A stretch of DNA of 11,854 nt. Source: Candidatus Poseidoniales archaeon. Lineage in GTDB: Archaea; Thermoplasmatota; Poseidoniia; Poseidoniales; Poseidoniaceae. Both the position numbers and the translations under genes were made by a program. The stretch is from the NCBI GenBank assembly GCA_012959845.1, contig DUCL01000169.1, forward strand, positions 4,587-16,440, written 5' to 3'. Within the stretch, counting starts at the first letter, position 1; each line of letters opens with the position of its first letter. This document shows, one piece after another, positions 1 through 7,009 of the stretch. The notes beneath the pieces were generated by a model. It was not told the DNA's origin. It did no database searches and saw nothing but the letters and a program-made list of their open reading frames with translations.

Positions 1-1
1 C

Positions 2-226
2 ATTGCGATTGATTCCAAAATGAGGGATATAGATTGGTGGGGAGAGAAAATACAACCGCCACATCGACTTGATTTGATGCTTGGTGACCGCAAGTGTGAT
101 CTCGGTGTTGCATGGGCATATGGTGCTAGAAGTTTTAGAGCAAATCCAGAAATTGGAATCGCAGAACAGATAAGCAAGATGATTGACGAAGAGCATGAGG
201 GGATAGCCTTCAACCCGGTGGGATGA
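2..226 (+). CDS. 3' end of an unrecognised protein (partial)
   Basis: The reading frame is open from the left edge of the window to a TGA, so this is the last 74 residues of a gene that begins upstream. An internal ATG at 20 exists, but nothing marks it as the true start. The segment is soluble-looking, with no membrane span, and contains two Trp in a row (DWWGEKIQPP), a central LGDRKCDLGVAWAYGARSF stretch and the ending GIAFNPVG. I do not recognise the family from this tail. Its stop overlaps the tiaS start (ATGA), so the two genes are probably co-transcribed and translationally coupled. Confidence is high that it is coding and nil for function. Confidence 0.7.
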   Translation: MAIDSKMRDIDWWGEKIQPPHRLDLMLGDRKCDLGVAWAYGARSFRANPEIGIAEQISKMIDEEHEGIAFNPVG

Positions 227-1512
227 ATATGGGATGGTTAGGATTAGATGATACCGACACAGTTGCTGGAGGCTGTACAACCTTTGTTTTTCATCAGTTA
301 TTAGAGAATTTACCAGTTAATGTTTCTGTCACTGAAACACGATTAGTACGATTGTGGCCTTTGGCCAAGAAGCGTACGCGCGGTAATGCTGCAATGGCCG
401 CAGAATTGGTATTGCTTGATGATGATGGAAATATTATTGTTGATGGAGAGCAGAAAGAACTTGCTACCCAATCTCTACTACAGCATCTTGATAATTGGTG
501 GAATGAACACATTGCTCCATTGAAAGGTGCAGTTGAACAATCAACACATAATGATAGACCACAAGTACCTACTGAACCAGGAATGGTTTGGTTTGAATCA
601 CAACCAGATGATTCATTCTATAGAATGACTGTTGCGCAAAATGTTGAAATGAATCAAGTCCCAACAGCGGAGAGAACATGGGGCAGTCATGGAATTATTG
701 GCGCTACTGCTGCAGTATCATGGCCAGCCCAATTAGTAACATGGGAAGCAATTGCGTGGAGAGAAGACTGTTCAAAAAATAGAGAAATATGCGAACGTAC
801 TTTGAGTGTAATTGATTCGTGGCAAGGAACATTTATGTCTAGAGATTCACGTAAAGGTAGAAGTTTAATCGCACCGAGAGGAAACTGCCCAGTATTGTTT
901 GGAGTTCGAGCAAGAGATGAGAAAACTGCGAATAATGCTGCAAAAAAATTACTACAGGCAGAGGCTACTCAATCTTCTATCGGAATGAGAACGTTCTTGA
1001 CAAATCAGGCGAGTGACGACCATCTTGGAGAAATTTATAGTGGCAAGGTAATATCTACCAAAATACTTAGCCGTGGCCACGTAATCATTAAAATTAATCA
1101 AACTGAAATTAAAGATTCTGAAAATAATGGAGAAGATGATGTTGTTATTAAAGAAAATACTTGGATGGCATTTGCCCAATCTAGAGATGTCAAAAACTTG
1201 GCTCAGTGGTTTCAGGCAGGAGATGTAATTAAAGGAAAAGGCCTCATTTCGGAGGATGGTTCTCTTCATCTAGAAAAACTAAAATTGATTGAGGCCTCTG
1301 AGAGAAATAAGCGTAGACCTCCTTGTGAAAGATGTGGCAAGACGGTCAAAAGCCAAGGCAAAAACAACAAGTTACGATGCCCTGCCTGTAAAAATTTACA
1401 AGAAAATATTTGGATATATAATCCACAAAATCCTCCGCACCGAGGATGGGTTCAACCTCCTACAGACCACCGACGTCATTTGTCTCGGCCGCTAAAGTGG
1501 GACCAAGAATGA
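223..1512 (+). CDS. tiaS: tRNA(Ile2) 2-agmatinylcytidine synthetase TiaS
   Basis: TiaS attaches agmatine to C34 of the CAU anticodon of tRNA-Ile2, using ATP, so the tRNA reads AUA and not AUG. The 429-residue length fits the family. The N-terminus carries the GLDDTD motif (DDTD at residues 9-12) and a CTT at 18-20. That CTT matches the region of the threonine autophosphorylated in the Archaeoglobus enzyme (family knowledge). A segment from about residue 269 (GEIYSGKVIS) to 355 looks like the OB-fold. A four-cysteine zinc ribbon follows (C368, C371, C386, C389). All expected domains are therefore present. The ATG at 223 overlaps the upstream stop as ATGA. A second in-frame ATG at 229 has GGTGGG at 217-222 at better spacing and may be the real start. 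Confidence in identity is high. Confidence 0.93.
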   Translation: MNMGWLGLDDTDTVAGGCTTFVFHQLLENLPVNVSVTETRLVRLWPLAKKRTRGNAAMAAELVLLDDDGNIIVDGEQKELATQSLLQHLDNWWNEHIAPLKGAVEQSTHNDRPQVPTEPGMVWFESQPDDSFYRMTVAQNVEMNQVPTAERTWGSHGIIGATAAVSWPAQLVTWEAIAWREDCSKNREICERTLSVIDSWQGTFMSRDSRKGRSLIAPRGNCPVLFGVRARDEKTANNAAKKLLQAEATQSSIGMRTFLTNQASDDHLGEIYSGKVISTKILSRGHVIIKINQTEIKDSENNGEDDVVIKENTWMAFAQSRDVKNLAQWFQAGDVIKGKGLISEDGSLHLEKLKLIEASERNKRRPPCERCGKTVKSQGKNNKLRCPACKNLQENIWIYNPQNPPHRGWVQPPTDHRRHLSRPLKWDQE

Positions 1513-1572
1513 ATGCCCCAATTGCATAATTATGCGAAAGCATCAATATCAAGCGGCATTCTATGTATCTTT

Positions 1573-1812
1573 ATGGATGAGCAGACCACCAAGAATATAG
1601 CCTACATTGTTTCGATAGTTATTTTCGTTTTAATGTTGAGATTTGTTTTGCGTAAAGGTTTGGAAAATCGCTCGCGAATGCTCAAAGAAAATGCCCCGAA
1701 AATAGCGGGAGATGATGAGTTAGGTGGCGCAGCAAAAAATCCGCAACAATTTGATGAGCCCGATGATGAAGCCCTTGAAGAGATGGCGAAATTGCTTGGC
1801 GAGGAAGAATGA
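1573..1812 (+). CDS. Small single-span membrane protein, unknown
   Basis: This 79-residue protein has one hydrophobic segment near the N-terminus (about residues 9-26, IAYIVSIVIFVLMLRFVL). A basic patch follows (RKGLENRSR), then a charged, strongly acidic tail ending LLGEEE. By the positive-inside rule the tail would be cytoplasmic. I do not recognise a family. The frame is open back to an ATG at 1513, directly after the tiaS stop, but the first 20 residues of that longer version look unlike coding sequence. The ATG at 1573, just before the membrane segment, is preferred. No clear ribosome binding site precedes it. The gene ends with its TGA abutting the stop of the convergent gene. Confidence 0.6.
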   Translation: MDEQTTKNIAYIVSIVIFVLMLRFVLRKGLENRSRMLKENAPKIAGDDELGGAAKNPQQFDEPDDEALEEMAKLLGEEE

Positions 1813-1815
1813 TCA
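1810..1815. other. Back-to-back stop codons of convergent genes (TGATCA)
   Basis: The forward gene ends TGA at 1810-1812, and the reverse gene's stop reads TCA on this strand at 1813-1815. The two stops together form the palindrome TGATCA with no intergenic base. Each transcript must therefore end inside the opposing gene, or the ends must overlap as antisense RNA. Confidence 0.85.
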
Positions 1816-2406
1816 AAGCAAAGTGAAACCGGATTGTTCAAGCTTTATTTTGTTGATATTGCCGCCGATTTTTAGTGTTCTAAAGGGTCCATCTTTTTCC
1901 CTGGTTAGAGTTGCAATAGTAAAGCCTGATTTTTGCATAACATTTGCCGACCTTACAACAATACTGTCACTAGAATTGCCCGTTACATCGATGCCTCCTT
2001 TTGAAACTAGCAATAGGGTGACACCTTCTTTCTTTTGTTCGAGCAGTTTTGCTACTTGAGTTAATTCATCCTTGCCTATCCTGCCGCTAGAATCACACCA
2101 ATCATCCAAAATTATCATTGATACAGAAGGTAAACTATTCATCGCTTGGACAATTAATGGTACTGCTAATTCCATTTTTCCTGAAAAATTCATAGCATGG
2201 AATCTAGAAGATTGGACCAAAGATAAGTGAGAAAATAATTGTGAAAAGCGTCCGGCATTTGGCATTTCTTTACTGGCCCAAATGACTCTCCCCTCTTCTT
2301 CTATCGCATTCGCGGCTAGATGAAGAGCCAATGAAGTTCCACCTACAGAACCCTCAATTGCGAGGTGGATTGCTTGCCCCTTAGCACCTAGTGAGAACCT
2401 TGCCAT
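1813..2406 (-). CDS. RecA/RadB-like protein with degenerate Walker A
   Basis: This 197-residue protein resembles the core of RadB/KaiC-type RecA-fold ATPases. A P-loop-like strand and helix (IEGSVGGTSLALHLAANA, residues 17-34) is followed by a strand (GRVIWASKEM) and a helix with RF (residues 53-54). Next comes a Walker B-like strand ending in acid residues (SMIILDD, D101-D102), and then LLLVSKGG and VRSANV strands. The Walker A lysine is missing: where GKT is expected the protein has G22-G23-T24, and codon 23 is GGA. ATP hydrolysis is therefore doubtful. RadB is a Rad51/RadA paralogue linked to recombination, but this assignment is by pattern only. A general RecA-fold pseudo-ATPase is equally possible. 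A weak AAGGTT lies upstream of the ATG. Confidence 0.65.
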   Translation of the reverse strand: MARFSLGAKGQAIHLAIEGSVGGTSLALHLAANAIEEEGRVIWASKEMPNAGRFSQLFSHLSLVQSSRFHAMNFSGKMELAVPLIVQAMNSLPSVSMIILDDWCDSSGRIGKDELTQVAKLLEQKKEGVTLLLVSKGGIDVTGNSSDSIVVRSANVMQKSGFTIATLTREKDGPFRTLKIGGNINKIKLEQSGFTLL

Positions 2407-2517
2407 GTTGCAACCTTTGCGCCTACGGTGTTAATGCCTTGCTATTATTATAACATCATAGATTGGTAATGTGCTGTTTGGGGCAATACCAATAACCGAA
2501 GCCCCCGCCCTACAAAC
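2407..2517. promoter_or_regulatory. Divergent intergenic promoter region
   Basis: This 111-bp gap separates divergently transcribed starts at 2406 (reverse) and 2518 (forward), so it must hold two promoters. It includes an AT-rich run, ATTATTATAA, near 2444-2453 that could supply TATA elements. A perfect 7-bp inverted repeat, ATTGGTA (2462-2468) and TACCAAT (2487-2493), lies across an 18-base spacer. A C-rich tract (GCCCCCGCCC) sits just before the forward start. No ribosome binding site precedes 2518, suggesting a leaderless mRNA. The exact boxes cannot be assigned by eye. Confidence 0.5.
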
Positions 2518-2727
2518 ATGAGCGGCGAAGTCAGAAAGGGCGAGCGCATCCCACGAAGACCACTTCCTGAATTTGAAGAGGTTGCTAATTTCGGCGAAGC
2601 GATGTCAAAGCACGGCTTTTGGGGAACGGCTTTAGAAGATAAAAATCAATACGGTCCGATATCAATGATGCTCTTACTGGTAGTGGTTGCAACAGTCACT
2701 GGAACAATCTTGAAATTGTTGAGTTAG
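2518..2727 (+). CDS. Small tail-anchored membrane protein, unknown
   Basis: This 69-residue protein has a soluble, charged N-terminal part (basic at residues 6-14, then PEFEEVANFGEAMSKHGFWG). A single C-terminal hydrophobic segment follows (about 47-67, ISMMLLLVVVATVTGTILKLL). The arrangement predicts a tail-anchored protein with its N-terminus in the cytoplasm. Size and topology resemble Sec61-beta/SecG-type subunits, but I see no diagnostic motif and do not claim that identity. The ATG at 2518 has no Shine-Dalgarno sequence. The next gene follows 97 bp downstream on the same strand. Confidence 0.65.
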   Translation: MSGEVRKGERIPRRPLPEFEEVANFGEAMSKHGFWGTALEDKNQYGPISMMLLLVVVATVTGTILKLLS

Positions 2728-2824
2728 TTTTAACTTGTGAAAATAGTTTTCCCATTTGGAAATAGCATTCATTCACCACCAAGTTAGGGCAATACTCAAA
2801 CCCTTTGCTAATTGCGGGGGGTCT

Positions 2825-3256
2825 ATGGATGATAATTCGGTCAATGTAGAAAGCCGAACATCTGCGCAAGATAAGCGTTGGACAATCATGGCAGCACTTT
2901 TTGGAACAAATACTGCATTTATGCTTTTTCAGGGAATAGCACAGGAAACTAATCCAGAGTTAATTCGTGAGGTCGCCTTAGCTATTATTGCTGCAACTAT
3001 GCCGTTCCAAGGAATCTATTTCTTAATCTACACATTTTTGCTTGAGCATGATGGTGAATTAAGCAGCAACCGAATCGATAGATTGAAACTGGCGTCAGCG
3101 ATTTGTCAAATTATTTCATACATGTCTATTCTTGGTTTGGGAATGATGTGGTTCAACATTTCACGGTTTGTAGGAATTGCATTCAGTCTATCAATGGTAC
3201 TTGCTATTATTCTCATTCGTTTGGTGATGAGTCCTGTCACTAGTGATGATGTTTAG
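2825..3256 (+). CDS. Four-span membrane protein, unknown
   Basis: This 143-residue protein has about four hydrophobic segments, at residues 19-38, 48-72, 88-108 and 112-136. The N-terminus is polar (MDDNSVNVESR) and there is a charged loop (EHDGELSSNRIDRLK) between spans two and three. I recognise no catalytic or transport motif. The frame is open upstream to 2756, but the residues there look non-coding, and the ATG at 2825 follows a G-rich run (GGGGGG, 2816-2821) that could act as a weak ribosome binding site. It shares strand and neighbourhood with the small membrane gene at 2518 and may be expressed with it. Function unknown. Confidence 0.6.
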   Translation: MDDNSVNVESRTSAQDKRWTIMAALFGTNTAFMLFQGIAQETNPELIREVALAIIAATMPFQGIYFLIYTFLLEHDGELSSNRIDRLKLASAICQIISYMSILGLGMMWFNISRFVGIAFSLSMVLAIILIRLVMSPVTSDDV

Positions 3257-3340
3257 CATTAATCAACGCCATCCTTACAGAGATTAAAGACAGGGTTTTC
3301 AAAGGCAAGGTTGAAGAAGCGGCGGCAAAACCGTATCATC

Positions 3341-4690
3341 ATGGCATTCTGTCCGCTAGATTACCGATACGGTTGTCAAGACTTCAAACATATCTGGTCC
3401 GAGGAAGGACGGCATGAAAGACAATTAGAGGTTGAACGGGCATTAATTTGGGCTCATGTACAACTTGGAAGAGTTTCAGAGGCCGATTACGATATAGTCA
3501 AATCAATTGCAAATCCTACTTCAGTTACCAAGGAAAGAGTTTCCGAAATAGAAGCGGAGACAAGACACGATATTATGGCATTGACAAAGGCAATGGCCGA
3601 AGCAGCAGGTGTAGCCGGTTGGTGTATTCATTTGGGTGCAACTTCGAATGATATAGTGGATACCGCTGTTGCATTACAATTGAGAGATAGTATTGTCTTG
3701 CTGAGAGAACAACTCTGCTTATTGATTGGAGTTTGTGCGGATATTGCTGAAAGAGAGCGAGATACCGTAATGCTTGGTCGTACTCATGGACAGGCTGCAG
3801 TGCCGATCACATTTGGTTTGAAAGCAGCAGTTTGGCTTGATGAATTGCGCCGTCAATTGATTCGTCTTGATGAGGCAAGCCCTCGTATTTCAGTTGGCAA
3901 ATTCCTCGGAGCCGTTGGAACAGGTGCTGCTCAAGGAGCGAATGCAAGACAATTACAGGAATTGATTCTAACCCACCTCGGCCTTGGAGTTCCATTGGCA
4001 ACAACACAAGTAGTCGGTAGAGACCGCTATATCGAGTATGTTTCTTGGTTAGCAAACGTCGCTTGTACCTGTGAAAAGATTCTCCAAGAAGTTAGAAATC
4101 TTCAGCGTTCTGAAATCGCTGAAGCAGGTGAAGGTTTTGATGTTGAGAAGCAAGTTGGCTCTTCTACAATGGCTCATAAAAAGAATCCAATAAAATCCGA
4201 AAACGCTAGTGGCCTTGCACGGATTGTACGTTCATTCATCATTCCAACTTATGAAAATGCACTATTATGGCATGAAAGAGATTTAGCCAATTCCAGTGCA
4301 GAAAGATTTACTCTTTCTCACGCTTCCGCATTATGTGAAGATGTTATAGCAAAAACTCGCCAAGTATTGTCAACGATGTGGGTTGACGCCGAGCGTTGTA
4401 TGGAGAATATCAAATCTCAGCGAGGTTTAGTAATGGCTGAAAAGGTAATGATCGACCTTGTCGACCATGGTATCCCTCGAGATGAGGCCCACGAAATCTT
4501 GCGCGAAGCATCATTCGCTGCAGTTGCAAATAAAGAAGAGTTAATCGATGTCTGCTCCCGAACTCCAGCAATTGCTGCAGCGTTCTCCGCAGAAGAATTA
4601 GAGGCAATGTTTGAGCCAGCAAACCACATTGGTGTTGCAGGTGAAATTGTTGATGAAGCGGTTGCTCTTGCAAGAGATGCAATACAGTAA
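3341..4690 (+). CDS. purB: Adenylosuccinate lyase PurB
   Basis: PurB catalyses two fumarate-releasing steps in purine synthesis: SAICAR to AICAR and adenylosuccinate to AMP. The 449-residue protein belongs to the fumarase/aspartase superfamily. It shows TRHDIMA (H76), GATSNDIVDTA (99-109) and GRTHGQ with a conserved histidine (H149). The superfamily signature GSSTMAHKKNP (273-283) holds the flexible-loop catalytic serine. Length is typical for the shorter archaeal/Bacillus-type enzymes. The frame extends to a TTG at 3311, but ATG 3341, giving MAFCPLDYRYG, matches the usual family N-terminus. No Shine-Dalgarno sequence is seen, so initiation may be leaderless. It is not in a pur cluster here. 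Its TAA directly abuts the stop of dph6. Confidence 0.95.
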   Translation: MAFCPLDYRYGCQDFKHIWSEEGRHERQLEVERALIWAHVQLGRVSEADYDIVKSIANPTSVTKERVSEIEAETRHDIMALTKAMAEAAGVAGWCIHLGATSNDIVDTAVALQLRDSIVLLREQLCLLIGVCADIAERERDTVMLGRTHGQAAVPITFGLKAAVWLDELRRQLIRLDEASPRISVGKFLGAVGTGAAQGANARQLQELILTHLGLGVPLATTQVVGRDRYIEYVSWLANVACTCEKILQEVRNLQRSEIAEAGEGFDVEKQVGSSTMAHKKNPIKSENASGLARIVRSFIIPTYENALLWHERDLANSSAERFTLSHASALCEDVIAKTRQVLSTMWVDAERCMENIKSQRGLVMAEKVMIDLVDHGIPRDEAHEILREASFAAVANKEELIDVCSRTPAIAAAFSAEELEAMFEPANHIGVAGEIVDEAVALARDAIQ

Positions 4691-5359
4691 TCAATTTTTG
4701 ACCGCATCGATTTGAGTTAAATCAAGATGGCCTCTGACACCATCCCAATGAGACTGATAGTCAACTACTAATTTGCCATCCATATGTGGGCCAAATAGTA
4801 CAAGCGTTTCGTATTCTCCCCCCTCGCCATCGACATTGAAGCGGTATTCTTGTGAAAGTTTCTCAAGTGTTGTAAGTGACTCTTTACTAAGCGTAGTGCC
4901 GAGCCATTCTTGGCCTAATCCCTCACTGCTAACCCCTGTTATCATAATACCAAATCCATTGTCGACCAGACCTCTAATGTGGGATAGTGGTGATTGATGC
5001 CACAGTGGTGTCCAACTGATAATATCTAATTTTTGGCACATCCTTTCCAAGCGGCTTTTTTGATAATCAGAACGTAATGCTCCGCTTACTATTCCATCAA
5101 TATCCAATTTTTCTAAAGCAGATTGCAAATCATCAATCTCTACTTCTTGTATTCCTTCACTTTCCACATTTATCCAAGTTATTCCAGATAACTGAGCTTG
5201 ATATTGAACTGCAGCAACCCCTGGAATTTGGAACATATGTGAATCCCCTCCTGTAATAGTCACCGTTACCAAATATGCAATGTCCCAACCCTTGCACAGC
5301 GCCCACCAATATGCGGCAGAGGAATCTTTTCCGCCACTTGACAGCACTGCGACTCGCAT
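4691..5359 (-). CDS. dph6: Diphthine-ammonia ligase Dph6
   Basis: Dph6 performs the last step of diphthamide synthesis, the ATP-dependent amidation of diphthine on the conserved histidine of archaeal EF-2. The 222-residue protein starts with the PP-loop motif SSGGKDSSAA (7-16). It carries SGALRSDYQKSRLERMC (92-108), PLW at 118-120, and the family signature GEGGEYETLVL (178-188), all typical of the Dph6/DUF71 ATP-binding family. The start is placed at ATG 5359, so the PP-loop strand begins at residue 2 (MRVAVLSSGG). Upstream in-frame starts (ATG 5365, TTG 5383) would only add a short tail. There is no ribosome binding site, and a TATA-like box sits about 26 bases upstream, which suggests a leaderless mRNA. 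It is convergent with purB and divergent from psmA. Confidence 0.93.
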   Translation of the reverse strand: MRVAVLSSGGKDSSAAYWWALCKGWDIAYLVTVTITGGDSHMFQIPGVAAVQYQAQLSGITWINVESEGIQEVEIDDLQSALEKLDIDGIVSGALRSDYQKSRLERMCQKLDIISWTPLWHQSPLSHIRGLVDNGFGIMITGVSSEGLGQEWLGTTLSKESLTTLEKLSQEYRFNVDGEGGEYETLVLFGPHMDGKLVVDYQSHWDGVRGHLDLTQIDAVKN

Positions 5360-5380
5360 AACCATGCTAAACAACCCTAG

Positions 5381-5390
5381 CAATTTATCC
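5381..5390 (-). promoter_or_regulatory. Putative TATA box of dph6
   Basis: On the reverse strand this reads GGATAAATTG, an archaeal TATA-like element centred about 26 bases before the dph6 ATG. That is the spacing expected if transcription starts at or next to the start codon. The absence of a Shine-Dalgarno sequence for dph6 agrees with a leaderless transcript. This is inference from position and sequence only. Confidence 0.45.
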
Positions 5391-5468
5391 TACGGGTTGA
5401 TTGTAATTGAGAGGGTTGATATGGGGTGAGGATTTCAATGACTTGTTAGCGGGAGTCACTTGTGCCGT

Positions 5469-5488
5469 TGGTTCATCCAAATGAACCA
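5469..5488. repeat. 8-bp perfect inverted repeat upstream of psmA
   Basis: TGGTTCAT (5469-5476) and ATGAACCA (5481-5488) are perfect reverse complements across a four-base CCAA spacer. One further G-C pair (5467/5490) is possible beyond a T-T mismatch. The element ends 46 bases before the psmA ATG, between psmA and the divergent dph6. It could be a dimeric regulator's operator or a leader-RNA hairpin. No other copy was noticed in this window. Confidence 0.55.
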
Positions 5489-5522
5489 TCATCATCATAA
5501 AGTGTCGCCTAAAGGCAAATAT

Positions 5523-5528
5523 GAGGTG
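5523..5528 (+). promoter_or_regulatory. Shine-Dalgarno site of psmA
   Basis: GAGGTG lies six bases before the ATG at 5535. It decides the psmA start in favour of 5535 over the in-frame upstream TTG (5460) and ATG (5481), neither of which has such a site. Confidence 0.7.
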
Positions 5529-5534
5529 TCAAGA

Positions 5535-6257
5535 ATGCAACCAAGCGGAAGAGGATATGACCATGGAATTACTACATTTAGCCCAGACGGAAGATTATTC
5601 CAAGTTGAATATGCGCGTGAATCTGTAAAGAGAGGAACAACCACTGCGGGATTGAAATTCAAGGACGGAGTAGTATTGGTTTGCGATAAGAGAATCAGTA
5701 GCCGCTTGATTATTCCTGCGTCTATAGAAAAAATGTTTAAAATTGATGGCCATATCGGAGTAGCAACATCTGGATTAGTTGCCGATGCACGACAACTTGT
5801 CGCTAGAGCACGTGTTGAATCACAAGTAAATAGAATCACATATGCTGCTGCAATACCTGTAGATGTTTTGGTAAAGCGCATTTGTGACTTTAAGCAATCC
5901 TTCACTCAGTATGGCGGTTCCCGTCCTTTCGGTACTGCTCTATTGATCGGTGGTGTTGATGAAAACGGAATTCATCTTTACGAAACTGACCCATCTGGTG
6001 CATACCAATCATACCATGCCGGTGCAATTGGCTCAGGAAGAAATTCTGTTGTCGAGTTTTTTGAGAGCAACTGGAAGTCTGGTCTAACCCAAAATGCAGC
6101 AATGAAACTAGGTCTTGAGGCTTTGCGGAATGCTAACGATGCTGAATTGAACCGTGACGCTGTCGAAGTTACTGTAATCGATGGCGATGGATACAGAGTC
6201 TTAGATAGAGATGATGTCAATAAACAAATTGACAGACTAAAGCCTCTTGAAGAATAA
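5535..6257 (+). CDS. psmA: 20S proteasome alpha subunit
   Basis: This is the alpha-type subunit of the archaeal 20S proteasome. It forms the outer seven-membered rings that gate substrate entry and dock the PAN/Cdc48-type ATPases. The 240-residue protein starts MQPSGRGYDHGITTFSPDG, the hallmark alpha N-terminus with the gate YD pair (8-9) and the H0 helix region. FQVEYARESVKRG follows. K66 (in SIEKMFKIDGH) sits where the ATPase HbYX-binding lysine lies in Thermoplasma alpha. It has no N-terminal processing site or catalytic Thr1, as expected for alpha and not beta. The start is fixed by the family N-terminus and a good ribosome binding site. It is the first gene of the forward superoperon, with sbds 65 bp downstream. 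Confidence 0.97.
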   Translation: MQPSGRGYDHGITTFSPDGRLFQVEYARESVKRGTTTAGLKFKDGVVLVCDKRISSRLIIPASIEKMFKIDGHIGVATSGLVADARQLVARARVESQVNRITYAAAIPVDVLVKRICDFKQSFTQYGGSRPFGTALLIGGVDENGIHLYETDPSGAYQSYHAGAIGSGRNSVVEFFESNWKSGLTQNAAMKLGLEALRNANDAELNRDAVEVTVIDGDGYRVLDRDDVNKQIDRLKPLEE

Positions 6258-6289
6258 TTATCTTCAAAATCATACACTAAGCCTTAGTG
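6247..6289 (+). terminator. Two small hairpins between psmA and sbds
   Basis: TTGAAGA (6247-6253) pairs perfectly with TCTTCAA (6261-6267) across seven bases and spans the psmA stop codon. A second repeat, CACTAA (6275-6280) and TTAGTG (6284-6289), has a three-base loop. Neither is followed by a strong T-run, so a classical terminator is not clear. They could instead mark an RNA processing or stability site that separates psmA from sbds expression. Confidence 0.3.
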
Positions 6290-6322
6290 CTTAGTCTGCA
6301 CATCCCACACTGAGGGGAACTG

Positions 6323-7009
6323 ATGGTAAGTATGGATGATGCTGTTTTAGCGCGCATGGAAAAGGGTGGCAAACGCTACGAAGTTCTGGTTGACCCGACG
6401 TTGGTTGACCAATTCAAAGAAAATCCACAATCAGTAAATGTTGATGCTTTTTTTGCTATGGATGAGGTTTTTCATGATGTAAAAGGTGGAGAAAGACCTA
6501 CTGCTGAAGCAATTGAAAACGTTTTCTCCACCCAAGACATTGTTCAAATTACGCAAATCATTCTTGACAAGGGTAGTATTCAACTGACAACCAATCAAAG
6601 AAAGGCCATGGTTGAAAAAATGCGCCAACAAATTATCCACCATATTCACTCTCAAGCAATTGATCCGAAAACAAAGAGTCCACATCCAAAAACAAGAATT
6701 GAATTAGCATTGGATGAATGCAGATATTCTGTTGACCCGTTTAAGCGCCTAGAAGACCAAGTAAAGGATGCTGTGGATAAACTAAAGCCACTGATACCTC
6801 TATCATTTGAATCTGTAAAATTGGCATTCAAAATATCCGGCTCTACAATGGGTAAGGTCAACCAAATACTGCGGCCATACCTAAAGAAAGAAGGTTGGTT
6901 AGAAGATGGTTCGTGGGCCTGCGTGATAGAATGCCCTGGTGGAATGAAAGGTGAATTGATTAGCCAAGTAATGCAACGTTCGTCCGATGCTGAAGTCAAA
7001 GAAATGTAA
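6323..7009 (+). CDS. sbds: Ribosome maturation protein SBDS/SDO1
   Basis: The SBDS orthologue helps mature the large ribosomal subunit; in eukaryotes it releases eIF6 together with EFL1, and in archaea aIF6 and EF-2-like factors are the presumed partners. The 228-residue length is standard. The N-terminal FYSH domain (about 1-92) starts with DDAVLARMEKGGKRYEVLVDP and contains DVKGGERP and STQDIVQITQIILDKG. The middle helical domain includes TTNQRKAMVEKM and IDPKTKSPHPKTRIELA. The C-terminal ferredoxin-like domain starts near LIPLSFESVKLAFKISG. The start is ATG 6323 with GAGGGG at 6312-6317. A second ATG three codons in is possible. sbds sits between psmA and rrp4, its conserved archaeal position. 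Confidence 0.95.
   Translation: MVSMDDAVLARMEKGGKRYEVLVDPTLVDQFKENPQSVNVDAFFAMDEVFHDVKGGERPTAEAIENVFSTQDIVQITQIILDKGSIQLTTNQRKAMVEKMRQQIIHHIHSQAIDPKTKSPHPKTRIELALDECRYSVDPFKRLEDQVKDAVDKLKPLIPLSFESVKLAFKISGSTMGKVNQILRPYLKKEGWLEDGSWACVIECPGGMKGELISQVMQRSSDAEVKEM

Noticed and set aside
952..1269. Reverse open frame within tiaS
   Set aside because: Shadow of the tiaS coding sequence; its residue composition is not protein-like.
1724..2059. Forward open frame overlapping the small membrane gene and the RecA-like gene
   Set aside because: It covers the antisense of the RecA-like gene and the out-of-frame end of the membrane gene; the translation has no domain and starts without a ribosome binding site.
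4410..4707. Antisense open frames over the 3' end of purB
   Set aside because: Low-complexity translations rich in L, Q and S in other frames of a clear purB gene; no start signals or recognisable domain.
5460..5534. In-frame N-terminal extension of PsmA (from TTG 5460 or ATG 5481) containing four histidines in a row
   Set aside because: The extension is unlike any proteasome alpha N-terminus and would block the gate. ATG 5535 gives the canonical MQPSGRGYDHGIT start with GAGGTG upstream. The CATCAT run is more simply leader sequence.
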